This document shows positions 36,985 through 47,477 of a DNA stretch of 64,000 bases, piece by piece (the first letter of the stretch is position 1; each line of letters opens with the position of its first letter). This DNA is from Thozetella sp. PMI_491. Lineage: Eukaryota > Ascomycota > Sordariomycetes > Chaetosphaeriales > Chaetosphaeriaceae. The stretch covers positions 248,001-312,000 of the forward strand of contig MU270027.1 of the NCBI GenBank assembly GCA_021432635.1, in the 5' to 3' direction. Made by a program: the position numbers and the translations under genes. The notes under the pieces are model-generated. The model did no database searches and was not told where the DNA came from. It was given only the letters and a program-made list of their open reading frames with translations.

Positions 36985-37172
36985 TGCCGTTGTCCTTTCG
37001 TTGGCGAGCCTGCTTTTCGCAGCAAAGTATGTGCGAAGCTATATAACATCTTCCTTGCTGAGGCTCACCTACTGGCTAGATGTAGTGCACTCTGCACTCT
37101 AGAATCGGGGAGATTAGCGCCTAGAATGGCTGGCACTCCTGTAGGCATTTGAAGCGTGGGGTGGGAGGATGT
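36985..37172 (+). repeat. Dispersed repeat, copy A (transition-mutated)
   Basis: It aligns with the minus strand of about 53130-53320. The best core runs from GAGGCTCACCTA to GTAGGCA, and both copies can be read as related peptides (EAHLLARCSALCT against EAHLPARCSTLCT, then ESGRLAPR in both). Differences are almost all C/T or G/A. Copy A holds the T/A state at several sites where copy B has CpA, as expected of repeat-induced point mutation. The element class is unknown. Confidence 0.75.
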
Positions 37173-37409
37173 AACGTGTGGCCGAAGGCGAACCAGCGCC
37201 GACTGGCGCCAGCTGCACCTACGAGCCGGCGGGGAACCGCCTCCGCTCCGGTGGCTTAACTAGATCCTAGGGAGAGAAGCCTGGGGCTTCCCCTAACTCT
37301 GATCTTCAAGAGTTAGCTCTGCAATTGACAAGGCCACGATTCCCCCCTTACGAGACCCCAGCGATCCAGCCTGGTTGACCTAGAGTGTCCCTGCCTTACC
37401 TCTGGTAAA

Positions 37410-37625
37410 ACCCTTAATACCGTGTGTATTACAACAAGTAAAAAAATATTTTATTTATGCCTTCCTTTATCCCACCTACTGCGTCACTAACAAACCTCTA
37501 AATAATAACCTTACTAGAGGATATATATAAATATTGGCGCCTACTAAAAATTAGGCTTAACTAGGGTAACTAAAACCGTTTCTATAAGTAGTAATTACAC
37601 GGTGAGCAGGTTAAACCAGCAATAT
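37410..37625. repeat. AT-rich patch, probable mutated mobile-element remnant
   Basis: Composition changes abruptly to AT-rich, TpA-rich sequence with no open frame, right after the repeat copy at 36985-37172. In GC-rich sordariomycete genomes such patches are usually RIP-mutated transposon relics. No terminal repeats or protein remnants could be identified. Confidence 0.4.
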
Positions 37626-38189
37626 TAGAGAAAAAAGAGTGGGATCTCAAGCCACAAGATCCTTTCATTTCGTCTCGGAGGATACTGGCCGTGAGACTAC
37701 GGTCGACAATAAGCTAGGGAGCCTCGCAGGCTTCGACGAAGCCAAGGAACAGACCGTTAGAGCAGGACCAGAGAGTCTGGACGACAAACTGAACAGGTCT
37801 CATCGAGGTGCTGCGGCGGGCTATGGCCCAGGTGATAAGCCCCGAGGTCGCGGAAGTCGTGGGGGAGAGCGTCTGTCCCACAAGTATCCGCCTCCTTGCC
37901 AGGACAGGAGCAGGAGACTAGCTAAGAGGCCAAAGATCAACTTCATGCAAACTACGAGCACATTCATAGACATGTACCTTACAGATGTCTTGAAAAGACG
38001 AAAATACTCCATCCACAGGCCAAGTTAACGATTGCATCAAACAGCCAATCATCAATGTCAGCGCATCAGTCAGCTTCGGACTATGCAACAGCTTGTATTC
38101 ATCCTGTAAGCTGCACGTAGCTTCCGCAGTGCGGCTATGTTATCTATGTCTGTTTACTACCTAGTTAGGCAGTCTAGTCGGCGCATGCA

Positions 38190-38364
38190 GTATGGCCCGG
38201 GTTCCTGTCAACACATACGAGCTGCCAGCTGCATCAGGCGAACAGACCGAAGCAGGGGTGGTGAGAGCCTTGCTGGAAGCAGTACCAGGGAGAGTGACGT
38301 AGGTCGACGTCTTGGGGCCGGCAGTGGTAGTGCCGTTGTGGGCAGGGTAAGACTTGGACCGCAA
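38190..38364 (-). pseudogene. Broken partial copy of the neighbouring GPI-type wall-protein gene
   Basis: Read on the minus strand, the frame contains SYPAHNGTTTAG, PKTSTYVTLPG and KALTTPASVC, which align with PPHNYGNSTTPV, PKTSTGVTLATS and KPVTTPASVC of the intact gene at 39996-40717. At DNA level the blocks GCAGGGGTGGTGA and GTCTTGGGG are shared in the same order and spacing apart from small indels. The copy lacks the signal peptide, the Cys repeats and the C-terminal anchor region, and upstream homology is interrupted by a stop. It is a duplicated, decayed fragment about 2 kb from its presumed parent and in the same orientation. Confidence 0.7.
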
Positions 38365-39995
38365 TCGTTTCGCGATCTACCTCAGCAAATGCCCGCTAGG
38401 TCTCGGTCTTTTCTCGCAGGGGTCGTGGGTAAACGAAACCTCGAAAGAGACATTCTGCTAGCTCAGGCGGAATAGTCATTCTGCCTGTAGGTATAACTTG
38501 AGATACAGCGGCTGGCATAGTATGCGTTATAACCAACGTGCGTCCAGCCAAAACGAGGACCACATGCATACCGTCATAGACGCTAGTGGGGTTTCAAAGT
38601 CCGTTGGTATACTATTAACTCTGCGCATGCCTATCTATCCCGAATGGCTGGCCATGAACGTGCTATCGGGCTTATCGTGGGCACCAGCCATGTCGCATGA
38701 GAGAGCATGGGTGGATGACGAACCCATCCGGTATGGAGGTTGTCTTGCCCGACTCCGGGCTAGTATGTTTCAATGTTTCTCTTGACGGTGGGTCGCGATG
38801 GATCGCCAGGGAGGGGTTTCCACGCGACATGGTCCCCGAGGCTGCAGGAGAAGACCGAGATACGGAGTAAGAACACGTCTACCATGGTGCGACGAGAGGG
38901 AAGGGAATGTCGGCGTTTAATGCACGATGTGGGCATTGATCTGATGCTAGCATGCAAGCTGTGGAGGATCCTCACCCTGCCTGACTCGAGAGGAGAGAGG
39001 ATGGCACAGGCGGACGTCGGTCCGAGAAAGAGTGGTTTGGCGACTGTATGGTGCCAGGGTGCTCCTTCCAAACGAGGTGATAGATGTCCGCTGGGCAACC
39101 ATTAACTGCCTGCCGGCCTGCCTGGCAGTGCCAGCAGCACCGGCAGTGCCAGTGGCAAGGCGAGGGGCAGGGTCGGCGAGGCTGGGAGCCAGCACCGCCT
39201 CGCCGCGCAGAGCACCGAGGCAAGGAAGTAAAGAAGTAGGGGGGGGGAGGAAGGGGAAGTTTATGCACGATCTACGTAGTACAACACCACTATGCAACCA
39301 TCTGCTGGGAAATGGGAAACGGGTCCCAACATGATTTGTGCTTGTCTGTGTACGAAGTACAATGTACCTGCCTCGGGCGATCGTGCGGCCACTGAACAAA
39401 AGGCTCCCTCCCGGGCTGTGTCAGTTGCCAGGTTGGCGCGGTCTAGATGCTTAGCATCGATTGGCTAATTATCGCGGGGTGGGACCTGGCGCGACGGTTG
39501 GCCAATGGGAGATCTGCTGGGCCACTTACACTACTTTCGGAGATTAACGCTAGGAATAGTGCGTCCAGGATCTGGGAAATGAGGCCCAGGGGTCCTGATG
39601 ATCCCAACTTCCTCTCTGGGGACCATCAGCGCTGAAAGAAGAGAGAGAAGAGGGGCCCGGGGCAGCGAGAAATCTTCCGAGTTCTGGCATCCGCCACATA
39701 GGCTGAGCTCCAAACCAAGCACCTCTGGAACCATAGCAACAAACCCAATTTATACCCACGACCACATCGGTCCTGTCTAGGCTTCACTCTACAATCACTA
39801 TGCATTTTCAGACACGGCATTTGGGTGGTCAAAATGGGCTTGCATATGTGCTCCAGATGAACGGGCTTGTCAGGTCATCAAGAACGCCAAATACAATTAG
39901 AAGATTAGGTACATATGGTATCTGTCATGCCATCCGGTCCCAGGTCATAACTCGCTTGTCAAATGCCACCACTGAGAAGGTAAGGGGGTTCCAGC

Positions 39996-40717
39996 TTAGA
40001 GGAGGAGGGCAACGGCGCCGGCAACGACGGCGAAGGCAGCAGAGCCGGCAAGGCTGGCGGCACCGGCGGTCACGACCTGGGTGCCGGAAGGCTTGGGGGT
40101 GCTGGAGGTAGAGTTGGCGCTGCCGCTGGGGCCCGAGGAGGGAGCAGACTTGGTCGGGCAAGGCACATCGACGGTCTCGTAGTAGACTTTTTCATAGCAT
40201 GTTAGCGCGGTTTACCAGTATAGGGAGAGATTTGCTTACCAGTCGGGATGACAGTGGTGACCGAGGTCGAGATGGTCTTGACCGACTTGCTGGGCACGCA
40301 GACCGAGGCAGGGGTGGTGACGGGCTTGGAGGTGGCGAGGGTCACGCCGGTGGAGGTCTTGGGGACAACGGGGGTGGTCGAGTTGCCGTAGTTGTGGGGA
40401 GGCTTGGACGAAGGAGTCTCGGTCTCAGTCACAGGGCAGACAGTGGTCGAGACAGGGATAGTCTCAGTGACCACGACCGTGGAGTGCGCAGGGCAGTTGG
40501 TAACAGTGGCAGCGCAAGAGGTGATGGTGCGGGTGGTGGTAGCGAAGACGGTCGAGGTCGTCAGGGGGACCTCCGACGAGTAAGTCTTGGCGGGGCAGTT
40601 GGTGACCTCAGGGCCGCACGAGGTGATGGTAACATAGTCGGTAGAGTAGACAATGGAACCCTTGTTGTGGGCGGCGACGGCGCCGGCGAGGACAACGGAA
40701 GCAGTAGCGAAACGCAT
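39996..40717 (-). CDS. Secreted Ser/Thr-rich cell-wall protein, predicted GPI-anchored
   Basis: Exons 40240-40717 and 39996-40186 join in phase to 222 residues. A short signal peptide is visible (MRFATASVVLAGAVAAHNK). The body is Ser/Thr/Val-rich with two related Cys repeats, ITSCGPEVTNCPA and ITSCAATVTNCPA, plus STTVCPVTE, and many likely O-glycosylation sites. The C-terminus ends in a small-residue site (SAN, TAGAAS) followed by a hydrophobic tail without charged residues (AFAVVAGAVALLL), as in GPI-anchor signals. It is probably a structural or adhesin-like wall protein; no enzyme domain is present. A decayed partial copy lies at 38190-38364. Confidence 0.9.
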
Positions 40718-43700
40718 TTTGACTGTTTTGGGGGGGTGGTCTTGATCGTAAGGATACGAGGAAGGCTAGGGTGTGAACGAGTGTGATAAGCTAAAAGCTT
40801 GAGTTGATTAAAGAATGGACGACCGAAGTCAAGTGAGTCAAAAGATACTCGGGAGCTGGATTGGCTTGTTTGGCTGAGGAGGAAAAGAAAGGGAGTTGGG
40901 GACGGAGGAGGAGGACATTGTTAAATAGCTGGAGCACAAAGCACAAAGCATCAAGCACCAAGCACCGATGCTCACTGGACCCTGCACGCTGCACAAAGAA
41001 ACGGGAAATTAAACGTCTCCTCCCACCAGCAAGCGTGGTGGCCGACCACCCAAAGCGGTGGACACCGGACCGGGGGGGCGGCCAGGGGGGAAGGGACATG
41101 TGGAGAGAGTAGTGCTACCGAACTGAGTACAGATTCCCGTATGATGGAAGCGGACCGGGCGGGCAGGAGGCGGGAACGTGGATGGAACATTGCGAGGAGC
41201 AATTGGTTATTGGAGGCAACATTAGCAAACCACGCACCCCGGTTTGGGGCTCCCCCGAGAGACGAGGCTTGTCAGAATCGATGGTGGGCGCCTCAGGGGT
41301 TCGATTCATGGCGCCGCCTTTTCGCCAGGGGTCCTTGCTCATGCAGCCAGCCAGCGGTGAGAGAATAAAAAAAAATAAAAAAAAGAGGAACCAGACAAGA
41401 AGTCCCTCCAACCACAAGGCCCGCTAGCCATGCAGCCCCTCCTGCCCCCCTGTCGCCCCATCTCATTGTCACTCTCGCCTCCCCTATTCTGCGCCTATGA
41501 GACCTGCCCCACGGTAGGCTTAGTGGTGCCTGCAGACGGGCCAGACTGTTTGACACAGCTGCTCACCTGCGCGGAGCTGCACCAACCGGGCGCTGAAATT
41601 ACAGCGCTTACTATAGGCTGCTACGCGAATCGCCTGCTTCCTTGGCGGTCATATTCTCTGATTGACTGGTCCATGCTCGACGCAACGCCAGCCTGCCCTC
41701 TGCGCTTCTGGACCCTACGTTCTGCCGTCTCGTACGGCCGTTGGCTGGGGCTGGAAATTGAACCGGGACACTATTTGTGGGCTTGCCATCCTGCACCGAG
41801 GCCACTCGCAGGCCCCCAAGAGCGCTTCAGCAGCCTCCCGAGGTGGCCAAATCTCGGTCCACCAGCTCGGATCGTAAATTGGCGAGCGCCTGTCTCTTGC
41901 CCCCTGCCGCTGGTTCCTCCGGGAGAGGAGAGGGGCCTCGAGGGAATTGGCGCCCGGCAACCTTCGAGGCTGGTGTTGTACGGAGCACCTAGTAATAGCG
42001 ACGATACAGGGCTGCCGCTCCGCTCTCGACTCGCTGCCCGCCTGCTAATTACTAGCTTTATCGAGATTACTGGGCTTGACAGCCGTCGTAGGTTCCGGAC
42101 CGAGCGCCTTTTCTGGAGGACATTGACCTTTGTCCTGCAACCACTTTGACATAGTTCCAGCCTCCCCTCCGCACCCCATTTTTTCTCTCTCTCTTAGAGC
42201 TCTTAGAGCTGGCTAGGCGCATTGATTAAGAGTGGATGGCGGCGGACAACTTGTCAAAAGCCTATGCCGTCGATTTTTGATCGCGCAGCCACCTCATTCC
42301 CTGGCCGCTTCTAGGGCACGCTAGAGGCGGTTTCATGGCGCCGCCTCGCCCCTAACGATCCCCTAGCGACGACGGTCCTTTCGGCAGGTGCAGGGCCACA
42401 CCGAGCCCAGATAGCAGGCAGTTACAGGCAGTTGAGCCGACGTCATTCCGGCGCTGGGCGCTGGGCGCGCGGGGGAGCCACGATGCAGGGCCAAACGTTC
42501 GGCCAATGTTTGCGCTCCTATGCTGGGGCACCCCCGTCTCTCTTCCAGCGCATCTGGCTCCTGCGATCTGCAAAGATCGGCCCTGCTCTCCCGAGTCGTG
42601 CGTGCGATGATGCGAGCACTAACTCATGAAACCCTCAGCCTCCTTCCCAGGACCATCGAGCCGTCGATCGCATCGGCCGAGCTACCACTATCGCTATCGT
42701 GGATTATCGGGTATCGCGCCCGTGCTGGTCGCCTTGGCACTTCTGGCACCTGGCCGGCCTTGGGACACAGACGCTCCAGCCCAGCCTAGTTTTCCACGGA
42801 CACGATGGACTACTCGCCGTAGCGAGCTTGGCAAGCTATCTTGAGCAGCCGCACGGGGGGGGAATTCTACATTGTAGAGGCGCTTTCTTGCCAAATGAAA
42901 TTAAGACGCCGCCTGGTGGCGTCAGTGGCCGGGGGCTGCGGGAACCGCTCGGCGCTGCACGAACAAGGCAGGGCGAGTGCGCTAATGCAGGAACAGGAAG
43001 CGGCTAAGAAAACCCACTCCGGGGAAGATCCTGCCTCTGCAGAAAAGGGGCAGCCTGACAAGCCGTATCCAGCGCCCCTCCGTCATCGAAACGCAAGCGA
43101 GATGGAAGCAGAAAAGCTTTTTGCAGTGTTAATCCCAATCTCTTTGATGCCTGCGCGATGGATCTCAATGTAGCCCCCCATCGCTCCGTCCACCGGCCCG
43201 CCTGCTGTACAGTAATGGTCGTTAGAAATTGGACGGCGGCAGCAGGAAACGGTCTCCCCACCCGCCATCCACGGTTGCTGGCCTTGCAGGCCTCGGACCT
43301 AATTAGTCTCCATCAGTGTCCATGCTCCAGGGCAGCATGTCGCCCAACGGAGGTCTAACTGCCCAACTGCCGGAAATGGATTGACCAGGCCAGGCTCCTC
43401 GCCGAGCAGCTCGGTCCGTGTCGAGCGGGACTCTTCCAGACGAGGACGGGAGCGCGGTGAAGATCGTGGGCGCCGCCCGGGCCCCATGCTTCCTCCCTGT
43501 CCCTTTTACTTGGCTTCGGCAAGTGAAGATCTTGAGCCTCCACTGCCCAGCCCTTTGAGATGCCATCCAGATCGTAGGTAGAATCCCCCCCCCTTCGTGA
43601 CGTGACCCGCGAAACGCCTTTGCCGCCCGTAGAGTCTGTCCCTCGCTGATTGAATCTCACTTGCTATTAGTCTGCTAGGCTCGAGCCGCCCGCTCTCGCG

Positions 43701-46700
43701 CTGCGATCGGCGTCAATTTCGTGACGCGCCTTCTGCAGGCTCAGGCGCTCAAAAGAACCCTCCCCGGCAGGCACCTGCGATTCGCACTTCCTTATGGATC
43801 CGGTAACATCGTCCAATCCATCCATCCATCCCCATCCGGCGGGGGCCCCTGTCCCGACCACTTTCAGCCGTCTCCCCACCTCGCAGTACAAAGCACAAAA
43901 GTGCTAGGTCTGGTACGGAGTATTACTGCTGCTGCTATGTACCATACACAGCGTAATTAGTGGTGCCTTGCAGAACCCCGTAAAGTTCCATCTCACTTCC
44001 GAGATTTGTCGGCCCTGATTCGGAGCCGCCTCAAATGGGCAGGTTCTGTGGGCGATGATCGCCGGCATGGAATCTGTCTCCCCCACAAAAGGGGCCGGCT
44101 AGGGACCCCATCGCCAACTCCCGAAAGTGGAATTGGCGGTGCTCGTATATCCTAAGCTTCATTTCTCGCTCTTGGCATCCATCATGGATCATAATCGCGC
44201 TCTCGACCGCGTCTTTTGGCGTGGGAACTCGAGAACCAACGCCAGGACCATCCGCCCGCTAGTCCGCTCGCGATCCCGCGATCCTCACTTTCTCCCTCCC
44301 TTTCTTTCTTTCACCTTTGACCACTTCACGCCTGTTTGGATAATCACGACTTAATGTGCTTACCGTTGCTCTGTGCTCTCTAAATCGAGAATGCCGCTTG
44401 TTTGGGCTATCTTTGGGCCCTCGCCTCGCTGACGGGAGAGCTGGAAAAGCTTAGGTGACGCGAAGAAGCTGGCGAATCAAGACAGACTCGTCGGAACCGT
44501 CGACTAAATATAGTTCGGGCCTGGCCTCAACTAATGACCCCTTTCATTCATTCGAAAGCCTTTGACACCAGCCGACCGATGTCTTAGACAGCATCCACTC
44601 GCGGCCCGAACCTCGTTCATCAGCATACCAGCCCCGAGTCGCAAAAGAACTACAAGGCGGATCGTATCGACCATAGCCTTGGGTAATCAGGGTCTTTTCA
44701 ATGCATTGTATTCGCCGCAAGCGGTGACTTAATACAACATCAATGCTCCAGGAAACACCCTCTCAGTCCATGACAGACTTCGACGCCTCAGCGACGAAAG
44801 AGATTCGACGACGGGAGCGTCGTGGTGTGCTACAAGCTCAAAGGAGTCGCGCTACGCTTGTCCTCATCAGGTGGCAAGTTATGATACGGGAGGGAGAGAC
44901 CTCGGCCGTTTAGCCTGCTACGAGATGCGCTACCCTCTAGTGAGGGCAAGCTTGGTCCTAAAAAGCCATCGCTCGGCGTCCTACCTAGGACTCTAGGCAC
45001 CAAATGCATCAACCAGGGTTGACGAGCGATGAGGACCGCATGCTGAGCTGAATACCAGCAAACAAGCTCTACTTGCTACCCATCATCGCCGCTGCCTGGA
45101 TGCCAATGGTCTTGACGCAGGCGGATCGACACGAGAATCCCAAAGCGGTCATGGGCCATGACACTGCCTTCATCTTGTCAATGGCTTGCTCCGGTTTACG
45201 AAGACCTCGATGCCTGCTCAACCGTTTTGTCTCTGACGCGTCCACCACCATGTACCACCGCCCCTGGCAACCTGCGAGAAAAGGGCAGCAATGCGGTCCT
45301 CAAGGACTGAGGTGGTGGGGTGCATTTGCCATTTAGATGTTTTTTCGGGATCCCGTACCGGGATTGTACGGGGGTTCTCTATGTTGGCCACCTCTCTCAG
45401 CACTGGCGGCCAAGTGGCAATGTAAGCGCCGAAGCGGGTTGGCAGTGCAGCCAGCGATCGAGGTATATTGGACTTTGGTTCAGGCGAGGCTTCTCGGCAG
45501 GCGCGGAAGGCTAGGTTATACGGCCTAGACCATACCCATGCTGGTGGAACGCTGGCCTCTACTGACTTTGTCGCCCCTTGGGACGGTGCACGCCGATGGC
45601 GTCAATAGGGAGCCATGGCGACGACCCGAGAGCATTTGCCAAATCGGCTTGGCCATGGCTCACGCTGGCGACCTCCGAGCCGGGGCCATTCGGCGAGCTA
45701 AGAAGGGGGTTGGAGGGTGGAAGTCCTACGGTGGTGCACAGCCCCATTTTGGAGGTCTGCCGGCTAGTTCACCTGGGCTGAAGGGTCCGGAGATGACCTC
45801 ACGGCCACCTTGTGGCTATGAAAGCTCTTACCCCGCTTTTGCTAGACAGCCTGGGGCTCTTTTCAAGCGAAAAAGAAGCCGACAACAGTCTGCCCTGAGC
45901 GGTCGATGTCGAGGACATCAGACGAAGGAGTCTTCGTTGTTTGTTTGAGGCACCAACGGTGTGGCGCTCTTGTTGGCTGAGGCCTCGCGTGGGTCAATTG
46001 GGCTACACATAGGACGAAAGGATGTGTGGGCTTGAACGAGCAGCAGTAGGTTATGCATTCGCAGGCAGCCCGCCGTCGACGGCCAGCGGTAGACCTGAAA
46101 GCAGGGAAGGGGGACGGGAACGGGTGAGGGAGGGGGGGGGGGGGGGTTGGCAGGGCTCGCTCGCCGGTAGGACCGGCCAAGGACCGACAGCAGAGCCTCA
46201 GGCTTTGCCTGCCCTGAAACCCAGGAGGAAAAGTGGGATGACAGCGGGCAGCGACACCAACTCGACTACTAGCGACGGGTCCGTCCCCACTGCTATCGTT
46301 CGTGGCGGGAGCCAGTCCTGGCCGTGTTGCTTCCCCCGCGTGGTGATCAGCGCATGGATGGGCGCGCGTGATTGGCCGCCCTCTCCCCGGTGGGTCCGTC
46401 CCCATCGTCCCGCAGCGCCTATTGGCTGTTGCCTTGAGGCCTCACCCAATCCTGACTGCAGTCATCGGCAACGATACCTGAGGCTTTCTCGTTCGCCGCA
46501 GCACTCGGCGAAGGCGTTTCGGCGGGCTGCGCAGGGAATGCGCAGCTGCGTGGCCCTGCCCTGGGTGCTGGGCTTCCTAACAAAAATGGCGTCCTCCCGT
46601 CGTCCCTCCCGCGTGGTGCTCGTCCCCGTCCTACTCACCCAACATCTAGACCCGTTGCCGTTATATCTTTGGAATTCTCATCATGTCGAGTTTGACCCTA

Positions 46701-47331
46701 CCTCCGTCCGATTCCTGACTTTAGTTTTTTGCCTTTTGCCTTGGGTTGGTGGCCTGGTTTCTTATTTCCTTCACTAGGCAATTTGTTCGTCAAGTTTCGG
46801 GATACATTGGTACATACCGGACAAGGCTGTGGGATCCCGTTCCCCGTCCCCCGTCCTCCACCCCCCCGTCCGCTTCTTTGCGCGCGACCCTGCACCGCAC
46901 CCCTGCACCCCTTACCCATCAGTCCCTCTCTCTTACTCTCGTCATCGGCCCCCTCCCGAGCACACTCGCTCGTATATAGAGAGGAGCTTGCCCATCCCCG
47001 CGTGCGTGTCTCCTGGGGACGAGCTATCAAACGCCAGAGAAACAAAAGAGAGAAGGCCTTTCGAACTCTACCACGTCCATCTCGAGAAAGGAGGGTGGGT
47101 ACTGCGCCTTTATACCCGCTAGCTTCTTCAACTTTCCGCCTGAAACATTGGGGCCTCTCGCTGCCTTCGCAGGCCGCCACCAGGCTCTGGCCAACGCCTA
47201 CCTCGCGCAGGAAGGCATCGATCAGCGGGTGACAGGTGTCATGAGCGCAGACACCAATCATCACACACTGGTTGATCAACCATACTTGCACTTCCTGAGT
47301 TCGTCTTGGCCGAAGCTCTGAGTCCCCCATC
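40718..47331. other. 6.6 kb gene-free block, promoter of wall-protein gene and of C2H2 regulator
   Basis: No frame here has convincing protein features. The 239-codon frame at 41430-42149 is Pro/Arg/Leu-rich with no family-like motif. Visible features are a CATC microsatellite near 43818-43842, a 15-G run at 46132-46146, and ATTGG pentamers (inverted CCAAT) at 46371-46375 and 46421-46425. The last kilobase is CT-rich. Such long upstream spaces are common for fungal transcription-factor genes with long leaders. Confidence 0.5.
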
Positions 47332-47477
47332 ATGAATGAGGTCGCGCCTGCTGACCGAGGTCACCCACTATAGATCCCGCCCCCCACGGCAGCCCGCTTC
47401 TAGAGGATAACCACTATCCTGCCGGCCACGGCTTGATCCCAACCCCTGAGTCGACGACAGCTGCTGCTGAGAGCCCA

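Larger units (their letters stand above)
36896..39995. other. Gene-poor block with repeat debris
   Basis: Apart from repeat copy A and a broken wall-protein copy (listed separately), bases about 37410-37625 form a strikingly AT-rich patch within GC-rich DNA, consistent with a mutated mobile-element remnant. A 129-codon plus-strand frame at 37639-38028 has no recognisable domain and I do not call it a gene. The end of the block is the 3' flank of the wall-protein gene. Confidence 0.5.

Noticed and set aside
37639-38028. 129-codon frame next to the AT-rich patch
   Set aside because: No recognisable domain; it sits in repeat debris and is Lys/Arg-rich without coding-like conservation that I can see.
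41430-42149. 239-codon plus-strand frame in the gene-free block
   Set aside because: Pro/Leu/Arg-rich with no domain, signal or family-like motif, and no supporting splice or promoter features; likely chance in GC-rich DNA.
46022-46777. 251-codon plus-strand frame ahead of the C2H2 gene
   Set aside because: Runs through the 15-G tract and CT-rich leader DNA; composition is low-complexity and not protein-like.
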